Source: Maricaulis parjimensis (GTDB lineage Bacteria > Pseudomonadota > Alphaproteobacteria > Caulobacterales > Maricaulaceae). From it: 64,000 nt of DNA. How positions within the stretch are numbered: the stretch's first letter is position 1; every line of letters starts with the position of its first letter. The translations under genes and the position numbers were made by a program. Shown here piece by piece: positions 35,651 to 44,704 of the stretch. Where the stretch lies: positions 484,072-548,071 of the forward strand of contig NZ_JADOTT010000001.1 of NCBI RefSeq assembly GCF_016817355.1, read 5' to 3'. The notes under the pieces were generated by a model. The model worked only from the letters and a program-made list of their open reading frames with translations. It made no database searches and was not told the origin of the DNA.

Positions 35651-37246
35651 ATGTCCGACCTCGCACTTGCGCCCGTCCGGCGCGCGCTGATTTCTGTTTC
35701 CGACAAGTCCGGTCTCATCGAGCGTGGCCGTCAATTGGCGGATGCCGGGGTTGAGATCCTCTCCACGGGCGGCACGCTACGCGCCCTCAAGGATGCTGGC
35801 ATTCCGGCGAAGGACGTCTCCGAGGTCACCGAATTTCCCGAAATGATGGATGGCCGCCTGAAAACCCTGCACCCGCGCGTGCATGGCGGCCTGCTCGGCC
35901 GGCGCGACAATGCCGAGGACCGCGCCTCCATGTCCGAGCACGGCATCCCGAATATCGACCTGCTCTACGTCAATCTCTACCCGTTCGAAGAGACGGTGGC
36001 GAAAGGCGGCGAATACGCCGATTGCGTCGAGAATATCGATATTGGCGGTCCGGCCATGATCCGCGCCGCCGCCAAGAACCATGCCTGGGTGAATGTCTGC
36101 ACCGATGGTGCCGATGTCGATGCGGTCCTGGCCGCCATGGGCGAGCATGAGGGTGCCACTCCGCTCAGCCTGCGCCAATCCCTGGCTGCGAAATCCTATG
36201 CGCGCACGGCCGCCTATGATGCGGCGATTTCCAACTGGTTTGCCGACCAGCTGGGCAATGGCGCCCCGGCCTGGCGGGCCTTTGGCGGTCAGCTCGCCCA
36301 AGCCCTGCGCTATGGCGAGAACCCGCACCAGAAGGCGGCCTTCTACACCACGCCGGAAACCCGCAAGGGCATTGCCACGGCCAAACAGGTCCAGGGCAAG
36401 GCGCTCAGCTATAACAATCTGGCCGATGCCGATGCGGCCTTCGAGCTGGCTGGCGAGTTTGACCCCAGCGACAAGCCGGCCGTGGTCATCGTCAAGCACG
36501 CCAATCCGTGCGGCGTCGCCGTGCATGACAGCCTGGCCGCAGCCTATGAGAAGGCCTTCGCCGCTGACCCGATCTCGGCCTTTGGCGGCATTGTCGCCAT
36601 GAACAAGACGCTCGATGCGGAAACCGCGGGCGAGCTGGTGAAAATCTTCACCGAAGTCGTCGTGGCTCCGGATGCCGACGAAGACGCTCTGGCAGTCCTG
36701 TCGGGCAAGTCCAATCTTCGCGTCCTGCTGACCGGTGGCATGCCGGACCCGAACCAGGCCGGCTGGCTGACCAAGACGGTCGCCGGTGGTCTCCTGGTCC
36801 AGGAGCGCGACACCGCCATGATCGGGCTGGACGAGCTCAAAGTCGTCACCGAGCGCGCACCGACCGAAGCGGAACTCGCCGATCTCATGTTCGCCTGGAA
36901 AGTCGTCAAACACGTCAAGTCGAACGCCATCGTTTACGCCCGCAACGGTTCCACGGCCGGGATCGGCATGGGCCAGACCAGCCGTCTGGAAGCCGCCCGC
37001 CTCGCCGTCCGCAAGGCCGAGGCGACGGCACAAGAACACAAGTGGGACGCCCCGCGCACCGAGGGTTCCGTCTGTGCCTCTGACGCCTTCTTCCCCTTCG
37101 CCGACGGTCTCAATGCCGCCGCCGAAGCCGGGGCCACGGCCGTCATCCAACCGGGCGGTTCGATCCGAGACGAGGAAGTCATCGAAGCCGCCAACAAGGC
37201 CGGCATCGCCATGGTCTTCACCGGGATGCGCCACTTCCGTCACTGA
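35651..37246 (+). CDS. purH: Bifunctional IMP cyclohydrolase / AICAR formyltransferase
   Basis: PurH carries out the last two steps to IMP. The 531-residue protein has the N-terminal cyclohydrolase ([54 protein letters not shown]) and the C-terminal transformylase ([35 protein letters not shown], with [31 protein letters not shown]). The ATG at 35651 has CGGAG 9 bases upstream; the frame begins at a TTG six codons earlier. Confidence 0.98.
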   Translation: MSDLALAPVRRALISVSDKSGLIERGRQLADAGVEILSTGGTLRALKDAGIPAKDVSEVTEFPEMMDGRLKTLHPRVHGGLLGRRDNAEDRASMSEHGIPNIDLLYVNLYPFEETVAKGGEYADCVENIDIGGPAMIRAAAKNHAWVNVCTDGADVDAVLAAMGEHEGATPLSLRQSLAAKSYARTAAYDAAISNWFADQLGNGAPAWRAFGGQLAQALRYGENPHQKAAFYTTPETRKGIATAKQVQGKALSYNNLADADAAFELAGEFDPSDKPAVVIVKHANPCGVAVHDSLAAAYEKAFAADPISAFGGIVAMNKTLDAETAGELVKIFTEVVVAPDADEDALAVLSGKSNLRVLLTGGMPDPNQAGWLTKTVAGGLLVQERDTAMIGLDELKVVTERAPTEAELADLMFAWKVVKHVKSNAIVYARNGSTAGIGMGQTSRLEAARLAVRKAEATAQEHKWDAPRTEGSVCASDAFFPFADGLNAAAEAGATAVIQPGGSIRDEEVIEAANKAGIAMVFTGMRHFRH

Positions 37247-37361
37247 TCCGGACCGGCGGGAGAGCGATTTCACGCCGTTTCATTAAAATGCGCGATGATT
37301 GCGCGGGACGTGAATGCATCTTGCGTTGACTGTGGCGGGCCTGGCTCGCCATGGTCGCGTC

Positions 37362-38237
37362 ATGTCGCTTGTCCGCCGGATACTGGTTCCTGTCTCCGTC
37401 ATTCTCCTGATCGTCCTGTCGGGCCTTGGGGCGTGTGCCGTGGGCAATGCCACTGGCCTCTCCGTGCCCCGGCGCAGCCTGGCTGAACAGTCCGCCCTGC
37501 TGGACAGGCATGTCGAGATGCGCCTTCCCGAAACGGCCAATGGTCCCGTTCCGGCCCTCATTCTCCTGCATGGTTGCGGCGGGCTGCGGGAGGTCCAGAA
37601 CGCCTATTCAGACAGGGTTTTGCAGGCCGGCTATGCGGCTGTGATTGTCGATTCAAACGGAGCTCGGGGCATTGGCCGGTTTGGCGCAATGAGCCGGGTC
37701 TGCACCGCCCAGACGCTCTGGGGTCAGGATCGCGCTGCCGACATTGCCGCCGTGCTGGACCAGCTGCGCGATACGCCCGGAATCGATGGTGACCGGCTCG
37801 CCCTTATCGGCTGGAGTCATGGCGGCTGGTCCCTCATGGAGGCGCTGGCCTATTCCGGCAGCGGTGATCAGCCCCGCGCCCTGAGCGACCAGAACTTATC
37901 CCTCACGCCCCAGGTCCGGCTGGCTATCGCCATGTATCCCTATTGCGGTTTCCCCATGCGGACATCAGGCGCGGATTTCGATCCGGATATCCCTTTGCGG
38001 GCCATCCTGGCGGAGCAGGATGTAATCGCGCCCCATGCCGCTTGCATCCGCCGCTTTGACCGGGCCGCGGCCGCTGGCGTGGATCTCGAATTCAGCGTCT
38101 GGGACGGTCAGAGCCATGCCTTCGACGAGCCCAATCCACCCCCGGACCCGCGCATCCGCTATGACGCCGAAGCGGCCAGGCGGGCGCAGGACCAGGTGGT
38201 TGATTGGCTTGATGAAACCTTTGCCGATCAGGGCTGA
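37362..38237 (+). CDS. Dienelactone-hydrolase-like lipoprotein
   Basis: 291 residues of alpha/beta-hydrolase fold. From the chosen start the protein begins with a lipoprotein signal (MSLVRRILVPVSVILLIVL, lipobox LGAC). It then shows LILLHGCGGLRE (oxyanion loop), nucleophile elbow GWSHGGWS, Asp in DVIAPH and the catalytic His in GQSHAFDE. It resembles DLH-family esterases, substrate unknown. An earlier in-frame ATG (37314) adds 16 residues; neither has a good ribosome site, and the signal peptide argues for 37362. Its end overlaps gdhZ by 10 bases, tail to tail. Confidence 0.78.
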   Translation: MSLVRRILVPVSVILLIVLSGLGACAVGNATGLSVPRRSLAEQSALLDRHVEMRLPETANGPVPALILLHGCGGLREVQNAYSDRVLQAGYAAVIVDSNGARGIGRFGAMSRVCTAQTLWGQDRAADIAAVLDQLRDTPGIDGDRLALIGWSHGGWSLMEALAYSGSGDQPRALSDQNLSLTPQVRLAIAMYPYCGFPMRTSGADFDPDIPLRAILAEQDVIAPHAACIRRFDRAAAAGVDLEFSVWDGQSHAFDEPNPPPDPRIRYDAEAARRAQDQVVDWLDETFADQG

Positions 38238-41200
38238 GCGACGGCGGCCATCTCGCTGAGCTGGGTGGCGGCAATCGACAGTTTCGACAGGGTCCAGCTG
38301 CCGGAATCATCCAGCTGGCGCTGTACGGAGTCGACCCGGCCGGCCTCTTCCTCATTGACCGTGTTCCAGGCCTCGATCAGGGCATCGGCCCAGTCCCGCG
38401 ACGGGTTCTCGATACCCGCGGACAAGGCACCGCCCGCCTGCTGCGCAAACCGCATGGCCGAGGCCGTCACCGTCTGCTGGCTGGCATAGAGGTCTTCCAT
38501 CAGGCGACGCACCGCCAGACGGTCCCAGTGCAGATCGGACGACACTTCCTGCCCCATCCCCCGCAACCGATCAAACCGGAACCGCGCCCCACAGGCATGA
38601 TAAATATAAGCCGTGGAGGCCAGCGGCCAGGCGTGATCCTTAGCCATATCAATGACATCGGTCGAGGACGTCAGGGGACGCAGCTCGGCCACAGCCTGGG
38701 CCAGGTCTTCCGGAGCACCGGCGGAAACGAAAGCTTTCTTGCGCTTGCGGACACCGGCCCGCTCATGCTCGGAAATGATCTCATGCACCATGGAGCGCAG
38801 CTCCTGCACGCCGGACTGATAGGTCTGGATCACATCCCCGATCGAGCCGCTGCTTGCCGCCGACGCATTGCGACCCCGGCGCACCAGCCAGTAGGTCTGG
38901 CGCCGCAAAAGGCGAATGATTTCCTCATGCAGCCGGATCTGCACCTGGGCCGGCGCCTCATTGTCCAGCGTGTTGATCGCACGGGTCAGCGCCGCGAAGC
39001 CGAAGATTTCGCGCCCGGCTTCAAAGGAGCGTGCAATCGCCGGGATCGACGCCGTTGTGGAATCAATCGCCCGGTGAACAAAGGTCGGGCCGCCCAGATT
39101 GATCATCTCATTGGCCAGCACGGTGGAAATGATTTCCCGCTTCAGCCGGTGACCTTCCATGGCGTCACTGAAGGTGTGCAGCCCTTTCGGGAAATAGTTC
39201 ACCAGCATGGATTTGAAGTGCGGGTCATCCGGCACATCGGACGCAACCAGCTGATCAAACAGGGTGATCTTGGCATAGGAGGTCAGCACGGCCAGCTCCG
39301 AGCGGGTCAGGCCCTGACCCCGCGCCTTGAGCGCGCGGACGCCCTCGCTGGACGGCAGGCCTTCCACGTCACGGTCCAGCTGACCCAATTCTTCCAGGCG
39401 CAGCATGAAGCGTTCATGCGCGTCCAGGTCGGCCTCGGCAGAATGCTCGGCCATGGAAAGCGCCAGGGTCTGGTCGTAGTTATGGCGCAGCACATGGTGC
39501 GCCACATCATCCGTCATGGATTCCAGCAGTTTGTCGCGATCCGCCCGGCTCATATCACCGCCGCGCATCATCGGGCGCAGCAAGATCTTGATATTCACCT
39601 CATGGTCGGAACTGTCGACGCCGGCAGAATTGTCGATGAAGTCGGCATTGGCGCGACCGCCATGCTGGCCAAACTCGATCCGCGCCGCCTGGGTGAAGCC
39701 CAGATTGGCCCCTTCGCCAATCACCTTGGCCTGGACCTGATCCGCATTCACGCGAAGCCCGTCATTGGTCTTGTCGCCGACTTCCCAATGCTGTTCCTGG
39801 GTCGCCTTCACATAGGTTCCGATCCCGCCGAACCAGAGCAGCTCGACCTCGGCCTTCAACAGGGCATGGATCAGCTCAACCGGACTGGCCGTATCCTTCG
39901 AAATCCCGGTCAGCGCCTTGATCTCGTCAGACAGATTGATCGACTTCGCACTGCGCGAAAACACGCCGCCGCCCTTGGAAATCAAGGACATGTCATAGTC
40001 CTGCCAGGATGTTCGCGGCAGGTCGAACAAGCGCTTGCGTTCATTCCACATCGTTTCCGGATCACCCGGATCCGGATCGATGAAAATATCGCGGTGGTCG
40101 AAGGCGGCAATCAGTCGGATTTGCTTGGACAACAGCATGCCATTGCCGAACACATCGCCGGACATGTCACCCACACCGATCACGCTGAAGGGCTCGGATT
40201 GGATATCCTTGCCCATTTCCCGGAAGTGGCGCTTCACCGATTCCCAGGCACCGCGCGCGGTAATGCCCATCTTCTTGTGGTCATACCCGGCCGAGCCGCC
40301 CGAGGCGAAGGCATCGCCCAGCCAGAAGTCAAACTCGTCCTCGGCGAGGCCATTGGCCGTGTCCGAGAATGTCGCCGTACCCTTGTCGGCAGCGACCACG
40401 AGATAGGGGTCCTCATCATCCCAGCATTCGGTCAGGGCCGGGCTGACGACCGCGTCATCGACAATATTGTCGGTCAGGTCGAGCAGACCGCGGATGAAGG
40501 TCTTGTAGGCTTCCCGGCCGGCTTCGAATATCTCGTCGCGAGACCCGTTCCGGGGCAGGGATTTGGGATAGAAACCGCCCTTGGAACCCACCGGAACAAT
40601 GACAGCATTCTTCACCTGCTGCGCCTTCACCAGGCCCAGCACTTCGGTGCGGAAGTCATCGCGACGGTCCGACCAGCGCAGCCCGCCACGGGCCACCGGT
40701 CCGAAACGGATGTGCACGCCCTCGACATCCGGCGCCCACACGAAGATCTCGCGATAGGGTTTCGGCAGGGGCAGTTCTTCCAGCAACTCACTGGCGATCT
40801 TGATTGAAATGCGCGGCTTGGGATTACCCTCCGCGTCACGCTGGTAGAAATTCGTGCGCAGCGTGGCTTCGATCAGATGGAAGATCCGGCGCAGGGCCCG
40901 GTCATGGTCCAGGCTGGCAACATCATCGAGTGCCTTGCGCAGGCTCTCGCTCACATCCCAGACGGCATCGGAACGCTGTTTGCGGTCACCCTCGAAGTCC
41001 GGATCGAACTTCACCCGGGCCAGTTCCAGAAGACCCCGGGCAATGTCCGGACAGGCAGCGAGCGCCTCTTCCTGGATCGCCTGCGACGGATCGAGACCGG
41101 TTTGCTGGCGATAGCGCGCGCAGGTCCGCAGGAAGGCGGCTTCGCGCCAGCTGACCCCGATTTCGACGATCAGGCGGTTGAAGCCATCATCCTCGGCACG

Positions 41201-43153
41201 GCCTTCGGCCATGGCTAGGAGAGCGTCTTCCAGTTTCGGCCCCAGCTCATCGAGCGAGCGCGCGCGGATCGTGTCGGATTTCATCTCGAAATCATGGACA
41301 TAGGCGCGGTCAACGCCCTGACCGCCAGCGCTTCGCCGATCAACGGGGAAGCCGGTTTCCTGGACGACATAAAGACCGAGATTCTCCAGCACGGGCATGA
41401 CCCGTGACAGGGAAACCGGCTTGCCGACCCGGTAGATTTTCAGGCGCAGCTCATTGTCCGCATCCTCCGGCTCGCGATAAACGCGCACCGCCACCTGGTC
41501 CGGAGAGGCCAGGCTTTCCAGCTTGAGCACATCGGCCAAGGCTTCGGCCGGATCGTACAATTCGCGATAACCGGCCTTGAAGGCGTCCTGATAGACCGGC
41601 ATGCGCAGACGGATCGCTTCGGGTGCATTCAGCCTGACATGGGTTTCCAGATCATCTTCCCAGGTCCGCGCGAGGTGCGCGACCCGCCGTTCCAGATCGG
41701 GGATTTCCGGCTCGGGGTGATCAAACGGATTGAGGCCGATGATGAAGTGGACACGCGCCAGGGAGCCATCACCGAATTGGGGATAATAGGCCGACAACCG
41801 GCCGCCAAAAGCGTCACGGATGAGCTCACCCGCCTGCTCACGGACCTTCGAATTATACCGGTCCCGCGGCACGAACAGCAGGGCGGACACAAAGCGGTCG
41901 AACTGGTCCCGCCGGATGAAGAGCTTGGTGCGCGGGCGGTCCTGCAGGTGGAGAATGCCCAGGCAAATCTCCAACAAGTCGTTTTCGTCAGTCTGGAACA
42001 GTTCGTCGCGCGGAAAATTCTCGACCGTATTGCGCAGCTTCTTGGCCGAGTGGGTGCCAGGTGTCTTGCCGGCCCGCTCAAGGACACGGCGGACCTTGCG
42101 CCGGATGAGCGGCACGGCCGAGGCGCTCTGATCATAGGCTTCCGCGGTGAACAGGCCCACGAAGCGGGCCTCGCCAATCACCGCACCATCCTCGCGATAG
42201 CGCTTCACGCCGATATAATCCATGTAGACGCGGCGGTGGACGCGCGACTTCATGTTGGCCTTGGCGACAATGATGGGGCTGGGCTCGCGCAGGAAAGTCT
42301 CGATCGCCGGCGTCAGAACGGCCGGTTCGGACCCCTTGCGCAGGACATGGCGATCCGGATCACGCAACACACCCCGTCCGGTTTCCAGTCGGACACTCGG
42401 GTGGCGCTGCGCCATGGTGCCATCGTCGGCCACTTCGAAGTCATAGACACGGCAACCCAGGAAGGCGAAATGGTCATCCCGCAACCAGCGCAGGAAGTCG
42501 CAGGCTTCGGCCAGCTCTTCCGGCGATGCATGCGTGCGGGCCTGTTCCAGATGGGCAATGGCCTCATCCATCTGGGCGCGCATATCGGTCCAGTCCTCGA
42601 CCGCGACACGGACATCTTCAAGCGTGGCCGTCACGCCTTCGATCAGGGTTTTGCGGGACAATTCGTCCAGGGGCGGCAGATGTACCTGGATCATGGACTC
42701 GGCCAGACACCGGCCACCTTCGTCCACGCGCTGGCCGTCAGACCCGCGACGGACCTGAACAATCGGGTGGAACATGGCAAGGATGTCGTAGCCTTGAGCC
42801 CCGACCTCACCCATGACCGAGTCCACAATGAAGGGCCGGTCGCGGCCAATGATCTCCAGGATGTCACGATCAACGGCCGTGCCGTCGGCCTTCTGGGCCG
42901 GGCGCATCCGGATCAGGATGTCGTCGCCGGGCCGGCTGTCGCCAAAGCCCCAGAAATCGACACACAGACTGGCGAGATCCGCCGGGCCTACCTGATCGAG
43001 ATCCTCGGCAAGAGCATCATCGTGGATCTGGGCAAAGAAGGAATTGCCCGCTTCTCCACACTCACTGCCGAATAAGTCCTGCCAGCGCTGCCGCGCCGCC
43101 TCCATGAATTCCGCTCGAGAATACGCGTGCGCGACTCCGACGACCGCCCCCAT
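38228..43153 (-). CDS. gdhZ: NAD-dependent glutamate dehydrogenase, 180-kDa type
   Basis: A 1641-residue enzyme of the large GDH family. Long N-terminal ACT-like regulatory regions precede the catalytic core at about 800-1200: RFGPVARGGLRWSDRRDDFRTEV (substrate Lys follows in VKAQQVKNAVIVPVGSKGG), ADKGTATFSDTANGLA and VIGEGANLGFTQAARI. It oxidises glutamate to 2-oxoglutarate for catabolism. In Caulobacter crescentus the orthologue GdhZ also stimulates FtsZ GTPase activity and links nutrition to division; whether that holds here is inference. The ribosome site is GGGAG. An antisense frame of 759 codons exists but is a shadow. Confidence 0.95.
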   Translation of the reverse strand: MGAVVGVAHAYSRAEFMEAARQRWQDLFGSECGEAGNSFFAQIHDDALAEDLDQVGPADLASLCVDFWGFGDSRPGDDILIRMRPAQKADGTAVDRDILEIIGRDRPFIVDSVMGEVGAQGYDILAMFHPIVQVRRGSDGQRVDEGGRCLAESMIQVHLPPLDELSRKTLIEGVTATLEDVRVAVEDWTDMRAQMDEAIAHLEQARTHASPEELAEACDFLRWLRDDHFAFLGCRVYDFEVADDGTMAQRHPSVRLETGRGVLRDPDRHVLRKGSEPAVLTPAIETFLREPSPIIVAKANMKSRVHRRVYMDYIGVKRYREDGAVIGEARFVGLFTAEAYDQSASAVPLIRRKVRRVLERAGKTPGTHSAKKLRNTVENFPRDELFQTDENDLLEICLGILHLQDRPRTKLFIRRDQFDRFVSALLFVPRDRYNSKVREQAGELIRDAFGGRLSAYYPQFGDGSLARVHFIIGLNPFDHPEPEIPDLERRVAHLARTWEDDLETHVRLNAPEAIRLRMPVYQDAFKAGYRELYDPAEALADVLKLESLASPDQVAVRVYREPEDADNELRLKIYRVGKPVSLSRVMPVLENLGLYVVQETGFPVDRRSAGGQGVDRAYVHDFEMKSDTIRARSLDELGPKLEDALLAMAEGRAEDDGFNRLIVEIGVSWREAAFLRTCARYRQQTGLDPSQAIQEEALAACPDIARGLLELARVKFDPDFEGDRKQRSDAVWDVSESLRKALDDVASLDHDRALRRIFHLIEATLRTNFYQRDAEGNPKPRISIKIASELLEELPLPKPYREIFVWAPDVEGVHIRFGPVARGGLRWSDRRDDFRTEVLGLVKAQQVKNAVIVPVGSKGGFYPKSLPRNGSRDEIFEAGREAYKTFIRGLLDLTDNIVDDAVVSPALTECWDDEDPYLVVAADKGTATFSDTANGLAEDEFDFWLGDAFASGGSAGYDHKKMGITARGAWESVKRHFREMGKDIQSEPFSVIGVGDMSGDVFGNGMLLSKQIRLIAAFDHRDIFIDPDPGDPETMWNERKRLFDLPRTSWQDYDMSLISKGGGVFSRSAKSINLSDEIKALTGISKDTASPVELIHALLKAEVELLWFGGIGTYVKATQEQHWEVGDKTNDGLRVNADQVQAKVIGEGANLGFTQAARIEFGQHGGRANADFIDNSAGVDSSDHEVNIKILLRPMMRGGDMSRADRDKLLESMTDDVAHHVLRHNYDQTLALSMAEHSAEADLDAHERFMLRLEELGQLDRDVEGLPSSEGVRALKARGQGLTRSELAVLTSYAKITLFDQLVASDVPDDPHFKSMLVNYFPKGLHTFSDAMEGHRLKREIISTVLANEMINLGGPTFVHRAIDSTTASIPAIARSFEAGREIFGFAALTRAINTLDNEAPAQVQIRLHEEIIRLLRRQTYWLVRRGRNASAASSGSIGDVIQTYQSGVQELRSMVHEIISEHERAGVRKRKKAFVSAGAPEDLAQAVAELRPLTSSTDVIDMAKDHAWPLASTAYIYHACGARFRFDRLRGMGQEVSSDLHWDRLAVRRLMEDLYASQQTVTASAMRFAQQAGGALSAGIENPSRDWADALIEAWNTVNEEEAGRVDSVQRQLDDSGSWTLSKLSIAATQLSEMAAVAQP

Positions 43154-43189
43154 GTGGCGCTCCCTGTGGTCTGTGTTTTTGTTGTGGCG

Positions 43190-43217
43190 AGCCTAGACCT
43201 GTTTTTGCCACGCGCAA
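43190..43217 (-). promoter_or_regulatory. Predicted gdhZ promoter TTGCGC-N16-TAGGCT
   Basis: On the minus strand TTGCGC (43217-43212) and TAGGCT (43195-43190) are spaced by 16 bases, giving a leader of about 30 bases before the gdhZ ATG at 43153. The -35 sequence and spacing are the same as in the promoter at 7417-7444. Confidence 0.4.
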
Positions 43218-43302
43218 GCCGTGTACGCCGTTGAAAACGCAAACGAGCCATTCTTTTTGGCAAAGCCTTGCCGGCAAATCAGGTGGCGGGGATAGGAAGT
43301 GT

Positions 43303-43387
43303 GGCACCGTCGGGAAGGGACAGGGGGATCCCGACGGTGCCTGGCAGACCTCAAAGGCAGGCTGGGGGGACGCTCTCATGAGGTCTG
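43303..43387 (-). ncRNA. Candidate structured RNA or long leader upstream of gdhZ
   Basis: The 403 bases between gdhZ and the isochorismatase-like gene have no credible CDS but hold strong inverted repeats. A 13-base perfect stem, GGCACCGTCGGGA with its complement, spans 43303-43341. CAGACCTC/GAGGTCTG spans 43345-43387. Read on the minus strand, both loops are C/U-rich (CCCCC, CCCCCC). TTGGAT-N16-TACATG could be a minus-strand promoter at about 43460-43485. No T run follows, so boundaries and orientation are uncertain. It could also be part of a long gdhZ leader. Confidence 0.35.
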
Positions 43388-43467
43388 GTCTTCGAGGGAT
43401 GACCCAATCCTGTACCGACCCAGGGGAGGCGGGTGGGCGAGTGGCCATCCTGACCAGACATGTAGAA

Positions 43468-43497
43468 ACGCGCGGGCCAAATCCAAGACCCGCGCGT
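43468..43497 (-). terminator. Hairpin after the isochorismatase-like gene
   Basis: ACGCGCGGG (43468-43476) pairs perfectly with CCCGCGCGT (43489-43497) over a 12-base loop. On the minus strand it is followed by TTCT. It lies 60 bases downstream of the isochorismatase-like stop and may end that operon, though the T run is weak. Confidence 0.45.
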
Positions 43498-43556
43498 GTC
43501 GAATTTCAGGAATTTAATGTTGGCGCGTCCGGCACGGTCACGCTTGGAAGGAGGCG

Positions 43557-44099
43557 CTAGGCGTCAACCGGGGCCCGCAACCATTTTTCCGACACCGTGT
43601 CCCAGTCCAGAACCGGGGATATACGGCCGATCAGATCAAACGCCATGGCCCGGGTTTCGGCGACATTGCGGGGTTCCACAGCCAGGCTGCCGACCGCATC
43701 GGTCACGACGCTCAATGCCTGCCCGCGGGTCTGGGCATCAAATACCGTGGCCAGCATGGAGAAGGGCGCGGAAAAACCGGCCAGGAGGCACGGACCTTCT
43801 GTATTGCGGGCCAGAACCTGGTGGAAATAGGGGTCTGAAAAGGCCGACAGGCCCGGACGTACGAAAACAGCCTCCCGCGCCGTCGGGCGGAGGGTCTTGA
43901 TGGGTGAGGTTTTCGGCTTCGTCCGGTCACCCGCTTGCTGGCTGTGACACACGGTCCAGCCTTGGTTTCGGGCGTGATGCAACAGGGTCGCGATCCGATC
44001 GATCACCACCTGGTTTTCCGGATCAACCTTGCCGTCTTGGGGTTGGACCTGATCCATCTGGCAATCGAGAAGGATCAGACAGGGCGCGGCAGTCGTCAT
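43557..44099 (-). CDS. Isochorismatase-fold protein lacking catalytic Cys and Lys
   Basis: 180 residues of the cysteine-hydrolase (isochorismatase) superfamily: LILLDCQMD with Asp12, VFVRPGLSAFSDPYF and LLAGFSAPFSMLATVFDAQTRG. Active members use an Asp-Lys-Cys triad. Here Asp12 is kept, but the Lys position (usually K-x3-SAF) is Arg81 and the Cys position (usually xxCV-x2-T) is Ser114. It is therefore either inactive, a binding protein, or a variant chemistry. It overlaps the GNAT gene by 4 bases (ATGA) and is the third gene of a coupled trio. Confidence 0.8.
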   Translation of the reverse strand: MTTAAPCLILLDCQMDQVQPQDGKVDPENQVVIDRIATLLHHARNQGWTVCHSQQAGDRTKPKTSPIKTLRPTAREAVFVRPGLSAFSDPYFHQVLARNTEGPCLLAGFSAPFSMLATVFDAQTRGQALSVVTDAVGSLAVEPRNVAETRAMAFDLIGRISPVLDWDTVSEKWLRAPVDA

Positions 44100-44704
44100 G
44101 CAGCTTCCTCGGCCTTTTTCTTGGTCTGCTTGCTGGGGTTTTGAAGTCTTTCCAAAGACCGGTCAATCGGTCCCGGTTCGTCCCAGGCGCCATCCGGGCG
44201 GATCACCACCATGGGATCAGTATTCTCGGTAATCGCATCGGCCGGCGGAACCAGCGTCCGCTCGATCTCGACATATTCATAGTCGGTGAAAAAGAAATGG
44301 GGACGGTCTTTGCGAACCCGGAATCCATGCGTGCGCCAGTATTTGACCCGGTCCAGCTGGGCATGGCCGATGACTTTCTCATAACCGCGTCGTGCGGCGT
44401 AACGCAGGGCTTCCTGCATCAGCAACCGCATCACGCCATCGCGGCGATAGGGTTTGAGAACAGCGGCGCGTTCAACCTTGGCAAAGCCCGCAAAGAAGCG
44501 AAGGCGCAGGACGCCCACCGGTTCAGCGCCCTTCCAGGCGATCAGGTGAGACGCCGCAACAAAATCATTGCCGTCATACTCTTCATCAAAGGGGGCCTGC
44601 TGCTCGCCCAGATAGATCACACCACGCAGGGTCATGGCGGTCACAACCTGATCCAGCGTGCGCGCGACTGTCACTTTCAGACTATCGGACATCACGGTTT
44701 TCAT
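44096..44704 (-). CDS. GNAT-family N-acyltransferase
   Basis: 202 residues. The central region is a GNAT fold: GVLRLRFFAGFAKVERAAVLKPYRRDGVMRLLMQEALRYAARRGY, where PYRRDGV is the acyl-CoA pyrophosphate loop, then HAQLDRVKYWRTHGF. The wording of this region recalls acyltransferases in which an autoinducer-like or small metabolite is made, but the substrate cannot be told. A basic C-terminal tail (KQTKKKAEEAA) follows. The ATG at 44704 overlaps the stop of the upstream gene; an earlier frame start at 44719 is less likely. Confidence 0.82.
   Translation of the reverse strand: MKTVMSDSLKVTVARTLDQVVTAMTLRGVIYLGEQQAPFDEEYDGNDFVAASHLIAWKGAEPVGVLRLRFFAGFAKVERAAVLKPYRRDGVMRLLMQEALRYAARRGYEKVIGHAQLDRVKYWRTHGFRVRKDRPHFFFTDYEYVEIERTLVPPADAITENTDPMVVIRPDGAWDEPGPIDRSLERLQNPSKQTKKKAEEAA

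Noticed and set aside
38528-40807. 759-codon plus-strand ORF
   Set aside because: Fully antisense to the conserved catalytic half of gdhZ; long antisense frames are expected in high-GC coding DNA.
43231-43560. 109-codon plus-strand ORF in the gdhZ upstream gap
   Set aside because: Low-complexity composition, no ribosome site, no family features, and it runs through the inverted repeats.
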